From Lithospermum erythrorhizon (Eukaryota; Streptophyta; Magnoliopsida; Boraginales; Boraginaceae): a DNA stretch of 64,000 nucleotides. Shown here one piece after another: positions 34,255 to 45,866 of the stretch. The translations under genes were made by a program, and so were the position numbers. A model generated the notes under the pieces. It was not told the origin of the DNA. It searched no databases and saw nothing but the letters and a program-made list of their open reading frames with translations. The stretch is from positions 1-64,000 of the forward strand of contig JADFUC010001378.1 in the NCBI GenBank assembly GCA_019722365.1. Direction: 5' to 3'. How positions within the stretch are numbered: the stretch's first letter is position 1; every line of letters begins with the position of its first letter.

Positions 34255-34573
34255 GCTGAATTTCTAACGGGTACCTGCCGATCACACAAATTCATAAAAA
34301 TAGCGGACTTAACGTGGTACACGTCCAAACGGTATACCGTGTATGTCAAGTAAAGAGTCGTTATATATCCGCTATGACATCGATACCGTTTACTTTAAAC
34401 GGTATACCGCTTAGAATAATAAAATGCAAAATCAAGTACCAACGGTACTACGGCCCCGATACACGCCTCGAACCGAATAGGGCCCAAGATTTTAACGCCC
34501 GCCCGGCCTGCCCGTTAACGGCTCTAGGCCCGCCGAACATGTTACGGGACCGCCTGCCCGCTTGCCGCGACTA
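34255..34573. repeat. hAT copy 3 left subterminal region
   Basis: Motifs here are a variant: ACGGTATACCGT-type palindromes (34331 and 34399) alongside GGGTACC (34269) and CGTGGTACACG. The GGCCC-rich block runs 34445-34573 up to the terminus. The left end therefore uses GTATAC centres where the right end and middle use GGTACC. Confidence 0.7.
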
Positions 34574-35879
34574 CCTCAACCTTCTAAGAATACTTACTTA
34601 TCATTCTACTAAAAAATTAATATGTTTAATTGTCAACTTAGCATAGAAAATTAATGTTTTACATTTTTAATATTGACTACTTTTGTTATTAAATTTCAAC
34701 CAACTAATGATATATAGTTTTTAATTAATTGTCATTTGAAACACTTTTTGACTACTTTTCATTCTTTTTAATTTGTGTGTATTATTTTGTGATGACAATT
34801 GTAAATATCGCCGATAGAAACAAATACTTATCTAAAGCTTGATAAGTAGTTTAAAAATAACTATGCACCTATCTCAAAACTTAATTAAACGATTACATAT
34901 TATATCATTATTATTTTGGGTATAAACCATGAAAATTTTCCATAGAGTTAATATTATTTCTAGAGCGGTTTTGATTTTAAATTGAACATAGAATTTAATT
35001 AAGAATGAAAGAAAAATACATTTGAATAGTATTTGATATAGACTTTAACAACTGAATAGGAAAAAGTGGTACATGGATTTTTTTTTGAATAATTTTAATA
35101 GATGATTGATTGAAAAATAATCCTTATGATATAATTCCTATGAATACTTAAAACATATGATATTCGACACAAGTTATCTATGAATGACATTTAACTTGGT
35201 CATATCTAGTTAGAGTCTTTCAAATAATCAACTCCTCAGATCCCTTATGATTATTTCATGGTTTGCATTTCAGCCTACTTTCATGTGTTCAACAACTATT
35301 TTTCTAGGTTGACTTTATTAACTCGCCATTGATTTTAACAATTACATTGAATATTATCAGCTACTGATCCATCACTAATTGCAATCCCCACTTTATATTT
35401 GCATTTCATAAAACCCATAATATCCATCCCAATTACATTCCATCTTAACACTCAATTAAAAATCAGTAACTGCTATTGCTAAAAATAAACTCCCTAACAT
35501 AAAAAAAAATTCCATAAACCATCAATCACTCTATATTTGAATTCTTATCTCTATCAATTGAAATGTGACAAAATTACATTTGTATTTTACGGAGTACTAT
35601 TTTCAAATATCATTAAATAATTTGCCTTATACTAATAGTCCAAATATTATCTAGCTCAAGTTCTTCCAAATTTATGCTTTAATTCAAATCTCATTTAAGA
35701 ATATTCTTTTAAATTTTGGTATTATTATTCAGATTCAATATCTATATTCATACTTGATATCATTAAACAATTAGCCTATTCAAACTAAACCACCACCTAT
35801 AAAATTGCTCTTAGTATCATCATAATTACCATCATATAATATTATTAGTATAATAACCCTCCCCTTTAATTTCACACCT
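34574..35879. other. AT-rich DNA upstream of the A20/AN1 gene
   Basis: No reading frame or repeat of note. It should contain the promoter of the gene that follows, but no convincing TATA position can be picked in such AT-rich sequence. Confidence 0.4.
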
Positions 35880-35960
35880 AAAATAATTGCTTTTTTCATC
35901 ATTTTCCTAAAACGGTTTCTTCTTCTCTCAATTTTCTCGATCATTATCTTTTCCTCAAAG
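35880..35960 (+). promoter_or_regulatory. Probable 5'UTR exon of the A20/AN1 gene
   Basis: A pyrimidine-rich leader (CGGTTTCTTCTTCTCTCAAT...) ends TCCTCAAAG before GTATTAATAA, a good donor. Plant A20/AN1 stress-associated protein genes commonly have an intronless coding region behind one long 5'UTR intron; here the intron would run from 35961 to about 38269 (acceptor GTGGCAG|GACACC), 14 bases before the ATG. A (TTAA/ATTA)n run lies just inside the intron at 35965-36000. Confidence 0.5.
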
Positions 35961-37848
35961 GTATTAATAATATTAATAATTAATTAATTAATTAATTTTA
36001 ATTTCAATCAATTTATTATTTATTTATAAATACCACTTTACTGAATTTTATTGTTGCAAATTATGCTCTAAGCTTTTTTTTTTTGTAGAAAATTTAATTG
36101 GGGTTGACCAGACTGAACTGGTGGCCTTTGTTCTGATTTCTGGGGTAATAAGTTCCTTAATTTTTAATTGGGGTTGATTTAATTATGGAAAAATAGCATA
36201 GAAATTGGTTAGTGGTGTATTTAGAAATGATTTAATTTTTTTATATGATTTGGTTTGGTAATTATTGAATTTGTTGGGCTCTTTTATGATCTTGATAATT
36301 GAAGTTAGTTGTGATGTAGAAATGTGAATGTTTTTGGATTTTATAATTTAGTTTGATATTTTGAATTTGGAGGCTTCTTTATAATTTAAGGATTGAAGTA
36401 ATAGAATGTGAAATGTGAAAGATTGATTTTATGATTGGGGACATTTTTTGTTGATGAGGATATAAACTGAAAAAAGTATGTTTTTTTTTTGTGTAAACAA
36501 TTTATTTCAATTATGGGGTTGTAAATTTGTGCTTGAGCTTTATGTGGCACTCTTTTAAAGTTGAGTATTAAGTTTGATGACTTTACCGTCACCTGGTATG
36601 ATCTTTTACTTGAGTGTTGGAGAGTGTCACACAAAAGTGTAATAGAGGATGACTGTTTGCCTCATTATTTTGTTTGTTCATGTTATTTTTTGGTTGAGGA
36701 AGTTCTGTTCAATGGATTTGCTGAACATAGAGATTGTCTTTTTGTTTCTCATTCTGGTTCTGCAAATTATGTTTTTGAAACATTATTTTTGAAAATTTTG
36801 TTGCCTTGTTCATTTTAATTGAAAAATAAGATTTCATTGTATTCGATTACCTACAAGTTCAAAGTTGTTCTAGCTGGTTTGTATTTTGATACATATGGTT
36901 GGATTCCTTCAATGTGTTTCTTTGTTCTGGCAGAGGCAGAGAAGCCTCATTTATTCATATCAACATCCTGCCTAAGCGGGTAAACTTTACCCTCTAGCGT
37001 TAAAGAAGCCTTTATGCAATACATTATAAAAACAGTCAGTATTCAGAAGAAAATAGTCACTGGTTTATCGTTTGAGCAAATATTATACCACGCATTTCAG
37101 AAGTAGATTGAAGCATTCTTGTAGTTTGCTGAAGCCAGAGTATTGAATATCCGAGGAAACTGACATTTACTACCTTATACATTAATTATTATATGTCATT
37201 TTAAGCAGGGTAGATAATGAGGATCAAATGATTTTATTGGAGAGAATGAGTCGAAATTATTAATATGGATTTCTGTTTTCTGTCATGTTTGAGTTTATGC
37301 GTAGCAAGTATTGATCTCTTTATTGGGCATTATAAGTGAGCAATCTATGTTGTTCCCTTCAGGTAGGCGAATATTTACTGAATGATGCCCTTCTGAAAGG
37401 GCTATTTAAAGGGTACCTACTTCCTTACAGTCATAAGGCAGCTCAAGCTTCAATCTATAAATATGAATTTAATGCACACAAGCTCAATTATTCAATTGAT
37501 AGTCTTATGACATGGCAATGCTTAACAGATAATTTGAAGTAGACATGTTTGGCTTGTAAAATAAATGTTCTGGTAAAATAGATGAGCCTGCCTGAGCTCT
37601 CAATTTTTTTTGTTTTTTTTTTGTAATGCATATTTTCATATCGAGTCAAATGTTTTATATTCTCTGACTGTTGATACAATGGAATAAAGAGAAAAGGTTC
37701 ATTACACTATCTATGCTTATCTATTGTGAAGTAGCAAATAGTCTTTGTAATTCATCCTGAGTTAACTCGGAAACAGCCTCTTTGGTATCACAGGGGTATG
37801 TACAATCCGACCCTCCTACCTTGCTTGGCAGGAGGGAGCCTATTTAGA

Positions 37849-38066
37849 GGCATTGGGTTTTTTTAGTTTTTGTGATATGCATATGTTGCACCAGAATTTT
37901 TTTAGGGCTAATATATTTATAAATTTTTAACAAAAGACTGTATTGACTTCTTTCTTAGTGGCATTGGGTTTTTTTAGTTTTTGTGATATGCGATGTTAAA
38001 ATTCAGAATTTTATTAGGCTAATATATTTATAAATTCTAACAAGACTGTATTGACTTCTTTCTTAG
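37849..38066. repeat. 110-bp tandem duplication in the 5'UTR intron
   Basis: Units at 37849-37959 and 37960-38066 both start GGCATTGGGTTTTTTTAG and end GACTGTATTGACTTCTTTCT(TAG). Differences are mainly one- to three-base gaps. The unit ends in a polypyrimidine tract plus TAG, so the duplication doubles a potential splice acceptor. Confidence 0.85.
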
Positions 38067-38282
38067 TATTGTTATTTTGCTAAAAAAATACAAGTGTATG
38101 GCAATGATGGTTGTGATATTCGCTAGATCTTGGAGAAACTCTCTGTTAAGTGATTTTTATGATGACTCTTTTTGACAACTTACTAGATTAGACATTTAAG
38201 CTATTGAGATGTGTACGATTGCTGGCTGAGATGCGTGAGTGATTGTGTAAGTACCATGATAAGTGGCAGGACACCCTTGTAA

Positions 38283-38789
38283 ATGGAGGCTCCCAACGAA
38301 ACAGGCTACCAAGCTTCTGAAGCCCCCATCCTTTGCATCAATAACTGCGGCTTCTTTGGAAGTGCGGCCACTATGAATATGTGCTCCAAGTGCCACAAGG
38401 AAATGATATTGAAGCAGAACAGTCAAATTTGGCCTCATCTTTTGAGAATATTGTTACGGCATTCAAGCAGCAATGAGAAAGAGGTACTTTCTGCAAAAAG
38501 CTATTGACATCCAAACTGTTCAGTAGAGGTTAGTTATTTCTTGCACCCAGCAGCTAACATTCAACACTGGGGAGAGTCCAGAGATGAAAGCCAAGGACCA
38601 ATCAGGTGCACCACTTGTCGCAAACGTGTAGGCTTAAATGTGGCTTTTCATTTATGTGGGAATCTCTTTTGTGGACTTCATCGTTATTCTGACAAGCACG
38701 AATGCCCATTTGATTATCAAAGTGCTGGCCGCGAAGCGATTGCAAAAGCCAATCCTGTTGTAAAGGCTGAGAAGCTTGATAAAATATAA
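38283..38789 (+). pseudogene. A20/AN1 zinc-finger stress-associated protein (SAP), frame broken in the linker
   Basis: The N-terminus is intact: [18 protein letters not shown], with A20 cysteines C18, C22, C34 and C37 (CINNC, MCSKC). The C-terminal part (about 38600-38789) encodes an AN1 finger, [10 protein letters not shown]...[14 protein letters not shown] then HECPFDY, and a family-typical end [20 protein letters not shown] followed by I. The linker (38403-38590) contains several one-base losses (for example AAGCAGAACAG for AAGCAGGAACAG), which put the two halves in different frames, and the AN1 GF.C.CG motif reads AFHLCG, losing one zinc ligand. Length matches the family's roughly 170 residues. 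SAPs act in abiotic-stress signalling, some as ubiquitin ligases. Conservation outside the indels is so high that assembly error is as likely as true decay. Confidence 0.85.
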
Positions 38790-41700
38790 AAATCACCGAG
38801 TGAAGGATTTCCGATGAATCGGTGATGTTATATCTGCATGCATCTTTAGTATTAAGTTGCGCACCTGCATTTAGGTCTTCTTTATTGGTATGGATTGTGT
38901 TTGGAATGTAGAAGGCAGCAGATCGGTCTTTCCGTATTTGAAATCTGATGAACTTTTAAGTTCTTTGTGATCTGATCGGGAGGATTACCGGGGTTCCAGT
39001 GTGTAACTTGTTAATTCTGCTGGCTTGATGAACAACTTTGTGGAGTATGTAATCTCTCATTCATGTTTATTCATTTTCCTTTTCTGATGCTTTTCCCTTG
39101 TACGTTTCTACCTTTCACCCCTCAATAACACTCCTCAAAATGAGGATGATAGTGTGTACCGGAGATGTAAGAATAACTAAATAATGACCATATAATTATG
39201 TTGGTTTAAATGGGATGGTGTATAATGTTTTGCAAAATCATATGTTATAAGATATTGATGTATGCAACCTTTTGTATTTGGTTTCGTATGGTTGACAATT
39301 ATATTCTTATATCTATGGTAAGTGAGTGAATAACTTTGTTCTTTATTTTGAATAAATTGTTTGGAGAGGTTAAAACTTGAACCTGGGTGACCCAAGGAAC
39401 ATGTTCTGAAACATAAGGTCTATAATATGTCGTGAAATCAATGGAATAACTGTTGTTTGTTTCTATATTAGTAATACACTTTCTTATTCCATCTTACTAC
39501 TAGGTGAAAATACATCAAAATGATAGGAGACCATGAAACATTAGTTTCTAGTTATTTACGGTGGTGTCCTTTAGTACCAAACAGGAGGCAGACAGATCCA
39601 AACCTTATGTAGAACATATAGATCAGTGTTTAGCGATAGCAATACTAATTTAAAGGGTAAATGAGAACATTTTTTTTTTTTAGTAATTTATAGGGCTGTT
39701 ATCGAACCAATCAATTCGCTTGTTAAATGAGTAGTAGTGCCATCAACCTATCACTGAATAGAGTCTCATTTGAAATACAAAATTCTAATAAGACGTTGCT
39801 TATAAACGATACTTCCTCTATTTTTATTTACTTATCATAGCTTAAAAGTGTTTTTATTAAGAGGCATTAATTTTACTATTTTCAAGGAGCAGAGAAAATC
39901 ATAAACCAACGACAAGTAAAAAATATTGTGAGACAAATCAATAATGCTAAATTTTTTAAAAGTTCAATGTAAAATAATAGATTGAAAAAGTAAATGACTG
40001 TGCTAAAAGATGAAAACTTTGTTGGAGTCCAACAGTACTTCACCTTAATCCTTATAAAGCGAAGCTAAGTGCTTTCTTTCCTTTATACTATTAATTACTT
40101 ATACAATCTCTTTATTATAATATGGGAGTCTAATTGTACTTTCACCTTTAATCCTATAAAAGTGTGAGTTGTGTTTCTTTCCTTTCACACCATTAATTAC
40201 TATATTACTTATTTATAATGTTTTATTGGTTCAAACATTATGTTTCCACAAATTTTAAAAATGACTCCTATGATAACTCAATAATTAATAAACTTAAATT
40301 TTTGCTTCTTCACAATTTATAACAATTCAAACATAGTTTAGAAGATCTACTTCATAATGTAGCAATAGTTTTACCTACTTTCATGTATAATAATTAATAA
40401 TATGTCATTATCATTTCAATTATATAAAAAATACTCAACATCTTCACCAACAGATAAAATAATAGATATTAATTGTTTTGTAGATTTTTTTTAATTATCA
40501 TAACAATAAGTAAATTTCTATTTTAATGCAAATGAATTAGTCTATTTATATCAATTTCATTAGCATACTTTATTCAATTATAATTGAAAAATAATTTTTC
40601 TAATTCAAAAATTAATATTAAATAATATATATCTAAATTATGTGATATTATATTGTTATTTCAACAATCGAAATAAAAGCGCTACATATATTCCCTGGAT
40701 CTCATTAGATTGTCAAGGTTTAAATTTGGATTTTCTCATGCATTAAATGTTAAATTCAAATATTTTTATTTCTCTCATATATATATTTGGTGAAAATGAT
40801 CAAATAATAATATTTTCAAATTTATTGATATTTAAATTTTATTCAAATAAAATTATGTTTATCGATGAAGGCGAAAATTTCTTAATTTTGAGACTTGCAA
40901 CTAAGCAATGACAATCATTTTAATAATGGAGTAATAGACGGATATTTATTTTATGTTCTTTTTAATTATAATATATATAACATGTTAGTTTTGCTTAAAT
41001 AAAATATATTTATCTATAAATTATAAAGGCAATAATTAGTTAGAATTGAATTCAATATATGAAAGAGAATTAAAAAAATTAATTTTCACTATTTAATACT
41101 CCCTCCGTCTTTCTACTGATCACGTAAGCAAATTTTTTCTTGTTCCTTTACTTTATTTCTCTATTTACTTCTTTTCAATGTAATATTTTAATGAACTTTA
41201 AACTTCTTTAACATCATTAGTTTGTTCTGCAATACTTCTTTAACATCATTGGTTTATGATTTTTTCATTAAAATAGTAAAATTAATTATACTCTTTAATA
41301 AAATATTTTTAAGATATATGATCAATATTAAATATTAAGTTCATTCATCCATAATACGATTAAGTCCATTGTTATAGATCAATCCTGAAGCAATCTATTA
41401 ATATATTCAATTCAATACATAAATATACTTAGGTGAGTTCTAAGATATTCTTGAGAAGTAAGTCTAATTTGATTTGATCTGTGTTTTAATATAACAATTA
41501 AGTTCATTGATCAAATCATCCTAATCATGGATATTGAATTAAGACAAACATAGATATTCAATTTAGTTCGATTAAAACTTGTCCTATCAATACTACAAGC
41601 AACTTTAAATATATGCCGACATATTCAATTAGCTTATAAACTAGCATATAATCTAACTCTAACAATTCTACAATATAGCAAAATAGACTAGAAAGTAAAT
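38790..41700. other. 3' flank of the SAP gene and AT-rich intergenic DNA
   Basis: 38790-39130 is the likely 3'UTR. A roughly 101-bp unit starting GGAGTC(C/T)AA..GTACTTTCACC is tandemly duplicated at 40024-40221. CTCCCTCCGTCTTTCTACTG at 41099 and TACTTCCTCTATTTTTATTT at 39808 look like ends of Stowaway-type MITEs, but no partner ends were found. No gene seen. Confidence 0.5.
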
Positions 41701-44420
41701 AGTAGGGACATGCACCACAAGTTCATGACCCACATCCTGACCCAAGGCTCCTCACCTTAGATTTCTAGAATCCACTGTATGGTGCTTCTTTCAAATGTCA
41801 TGAAGCCCAAACCAACCTTTATAAACCCTTAACTCTTGCTAAGAACCCAAGTCAGCAACCTAGATTTAACCTTAGTACACCAATAAGAACCCAAGGAATC
41901 ACCCTAGGATTTCACTCCTATCAAGTCGTGGAGATGCAACTCCAATTACCTGATGACTGCCGAGGTAGTTAGACTCAAGTAGTGAAACGATACCCGAAGT
42001 CGCCTAACCATGATATAAAATAAAAGACCGGATTCAAAATGTTTAAGCAAGAAAGTAGAAATAGTTCCATATGCAACGTGATCATCGCATGGAACTCAAC
42101 CAACATCACATATTCATACATAAAGAAAGCGACATTAAAAAAAAACAGAGTTGCTTCAATAATACATCCATAATATAAATCACCCACAACCTGAGTAAAC
42201 GCGACCAAACTCTAAATAAATGACGCCGAGATCCCCAGCCACCACGCCACCACTCTAAAAGGATAACAACGAAGCTCAAGAAGCGTCAATACTTAAAGCA
42301 ACTACTCAACCTCGAAAGCTAGGGGTCCGGTACTCCATTACAACTTAACTAAGTTCTAAGGTAGAACCCCACCTGTAGAACATATATATATATATATATA
42401 AACCAGCATGGGTCAATAGTAAAAATAGCCACACTATTTAGTACGTGATGTTTATATTCACGTACAATTAACGCAAGATCTAAATATAGTGAATACAGAT
42501 TTTGAAAGCAACAATTTAAGTCCAAACAGCTTCATCAATATGGCAAAAGTAAATTCATATCTTTCATATTACACTTGAGCCTCATCTAATCAAGGTCCAT
42601 AAATCAACACAAGCAATAATACGAAACACTCGGGATCTCGAACATCCCTAACATGTATCGAACAATGCCCACATACAAACGCAATGGCACGACATATGCT
42701 ATAACAACCCAAAAGGGTCATATGCCCACAAATGCTTATAACGACTCGTAGGTCACATATAAAGTATCTCAATCATCCATAACATAAAGTATCCATCGGG
42801 CTCAAGGCATAATACTCCCAATCGGCCCATAATGGGATCGAATGTTCCTCTACATGCGACTCCGACTCAACCCCCAACACACACCCAAGACCCACTACGG
42901 AGACCCCACATGACTCCACCCAAAAGTTCAACACGCTTCACGTCACAATTAACCACAAAGACGCCTCCACAACAATAAATCATGGTGTCATGTTTACACG
43001 GTCTTATATTATAATCAAAATATTTTAGAGTCATCACCAAAGATCTCAACGCAGATATCGGGCCCCTAACATGATGTCATTCACAAATAATTTAACAACA
43101 GTCACTACTAGCATGTTATTAACAATAAAGCAAGAATACATATAGCGCATATCTGCCAATCCGCATAACATGCAATGTAAGGAACCAACACAAAGAAGAT
43201 AAATCCCCACCTGTGCTAGTACCACTAGCGCAAAGCTACCAACACAGCTAGTCAAAACAACCTCCGGGTCCAAGTCCAACTCCTAAAATAATATAATAAG
43301 ATTACATTTTCCATCAATACTTTAGAGTCATACCTTAATTATATTTCGCATCTATTTAATCAAACTTAGGTGTTCCTTACTTTTAAATGTATCTTAGTAA
43401 TTATTCCGGTGAACTATCAGTAGTTAACTATTTAAAGGGAATCCTCAATACTTTATAAAAATCAAGTAAATATCATAATAGGTCCGAAAATTCTAATATT
43501 TTTATCATAGGTCCAAAATGTACTATATAGTTTAATAAAAATCAGTTTTATATTTTTATGTATAAAAATTTGGTTTATTTCAATTAACTCCCAAAACTAG
43601 TCATTTACTCATCAATAATTCAAAATAAATACCAAACGAACTCCAAAAATTCTAATATTTGATTTATAGTCCAACCATACCCCATATAAAAATATAAAAA
43701 TTCAGTTTCTAAATTACAATCATAAAAATTTGATCTTTTTATTAAAATCTTTTATTCTAGTTTAATAAATAAATAAAAAATAGTAAACATTTCCCCAAAA
43801 AATTCCAAGATTATTATATGTTGTTGTAATCTAGTAATAAACACAATAAAAATATGAGTTTTATTTTAAAGTCAAAATTATAATTTATTTCTATTTTTAT
43901 ACCAAAAAATCAAAAATTATAATATAAAATTAATTAAAAATCCGAAAATAATTATTTTTTCATGAATATATTACTGGAAAAACTCTATTATTAAATCTAT
44001 AATCATAAACATCTCAAATCTAAACATATCTAACATAAAAATCGAATCTTTAATTAATTATATAAAATTTCGAAATAAATTGTTAAAATTAACAAAAATT
44101 CAATTCTTTCCATTAACAATGACTCAATCTGAGCCAAAGATCTTAATTTAACACTTGGTTATAAATTCAAACCCCTTTAAATTTTCAAATTTTTGAAATT
44201 TCTCCAAAACTCAAAAAGACAAGACTATACCTGAAAACGACGTGTAAGACGAGAGAGATAAGATTGGCATATTTTCTGAATTCTTAGAGCAAAGGATGAG
44301 GACTGGTGAAAAAAGAGAGAAAATCTGAATTCTTTTCTATGGGGAAAAGAGGCGAGGTTTTTTCTTTTGGGTTGTAAGGGCTTTTTTTTGTTTTAATGAG
44401 CCGAGCAACAGAAGAATGAC
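41701..44420. other. Moderately GC-rich block, probably LTR-retrotransposon derived, unassigned
   Basis: 41700-43280 differs from its AT-rich surroundings (many CCCAC, ACGAC and GGTCC words; several short open frames on the minus strand at 43279-43046, 43049-42867, 42772-42590 and 42208-41975, none with a recognisable domain). A (TA)n run lies at 42379-42401. 43300-44250 is AT-rich, ending in a leader-like segment at 44215-44390. The texture recalls retrotransposon LTR or spacer DNA in reverse orientation, but no terminal repeats were identified. Confidence 0.3.
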
Positions 44421-45313
44421 ACCTACAAAATAAAAAAATCCATTAATAAAAAGTTCTCAAGCAAATTGCTAACAAACATAATTCTTTTTTAAACCCGCAC
44501 GTAGTACCTAATCAACTTTTTTTCCAATTAAATTTTTACCCCTATAATTTAAATTCTATTTGATATCACCATGCCCCGAATCCCATTTTTATTATATTAC
44601 ATCGAATTACCAATTACTAATTTTTAATATTAATTAAACTGGCCGTTATTTTACTGAGCACTCTTGTCCTATTGCCGAGCACTAGCCCCAACACTACGGC
44701 AATTTCATTCTAAATTGAAAGCAGTTCTCACAACACTTCTGACCTTCAAGCCTCTGGGGTGATATTAACAAACTAACTTAATGGTACATCTCTTTATAGA
44801 ATAGAGATCAAGTTGTTTTATCTCAATTTAAACGCTTCCTCAACGAACTACAATAGGATTACAATTTAAGAACATTTATAACTCCTTACACGAAAGTAGA
44901 GATATGAATTTGACTCATTTTAACTCCTTGCTTATAGAGCATGACTCTTTGAAGATCTTGCTGAACTTCTTTGCTGAATAGATATGATTTTGAAGATCCT
45001 GAACTCTCTATTTCGAATATTTCCTCTATCACACTTCATGCTCAAATTTCTTCCATTTCTCATTTGAGTTTAAGCACAAATCAAATTAACTATCTTTCAT
45101 AATCAAATTGAAGTCACATCCTTGGTCATGCCTTTCTGTAACACCTACTGCCAGTATATCCCCTTTCCATTCCACTCAAATCAACTCTTTGCAGCAAAAG
45201 GATCTACCATCAATACAAAAAAGACATAATCCAGCCAACTACACCTAATCTCCAGTATGCAAGTCTTCAATTTCAAACTCACAATATCAGATCATTCAAA
45301 AATGACATCTTAA
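44421..45313. other. Intergenic DNA, nothing assigned
   Basis: AT-rich, no readable product. Contains the left copy of the CTTAA target site (45309-45313). Confidence 0.4.
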
Positions 45314-45866
45314 TGTTAGGATTTAAGATCCCTAAATCCCTTTCTATTTCAAAGCAATCAATAAAACGATGTAAATTTAAGTGCGGGAAATAAACAACAC
45401 AAAAAATTTTATACGTGTTCCCCTCACGTGAAAGGTACATCATGCTGCCGGGCCGGGCATCCACTAATAAACCGTACATCAAGCAGTTCTCTACCACTAA
45501 ATTTAATCATGTTTGAGTATTTTTCTTATACACCTAAATCTCAAACTGACAAGTTCTATCAACAAAAAGATAAACTCTCTAAAGTTTCCACAAAACTGTT
45601 GTTCTTCAATAATATTAAAGCATCTAATATTATTTATGATTTAATTTTCTCTCATTCTATATGATTGTGACGAATAAAACTCAATAAATCATCCTATATT
45701 TATGTGCTAACAAAACCTAAGAAGACTACGCCTTTCTCTGGGCCTCCAAGTCTCAAACTCCAAGATAAAAAAATAAAACCTACTACCAAGAGATACATCC
45801 TAGTTAGATCAATAAGGAAACAATTAGAGCCAAAACCGTCTCTAAATTAGGTCTTCAATTCCAACA
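45314..45866 (-). repeat. LTR of the copia-type element (its 3' LTR)
   Basis: Shares long blocks with 47763-48293: AAGATAAACTCTCT, TAATATTAAAG, AATCATCCTATATTTAT, TTCAATTCCAACA. By eye the two LTRs differ at very roughly a fifth of positions, counting many small gaps. Confidence 0.9.

Larger units (their letters stand above)
29164..34573 (-). mobile_element. hAT element copy 3: full-length 5.4-kb two-gene element
   Basis: Termini: TAGACGCGGCAAACTAATCG at 29164 and, on the opposite strand from 34573, TAGTCGCGGCAAGCGGGCAG; 11 of the first 12 bases match. Flanks CCTCCGAC (left) and CCTCAACC (right) are close to one 8-bp sequence and may be a decayed target duplication, the length typical of hAT. 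On the minus strand the order is GGGCC block (34573-34445), palindromes, transposase (about 33990-31821), palindromes, second ORF (31213-29956), palindromes and GGGCC block (to 29164). All parts match copies 1 and 2. Coding regions are frameshifted, so it is not autonomous now. Confidence 0.85.

Noticed and set aside
35965..36000. ATTA/TTAA run
   Set aside because: Simple-sequence repeat in an intron, unremarkable.
42379..42401. (TA)n run considered as a functional element
   Set aside because: An ordinary microsatellite; nothing else is associated with it.
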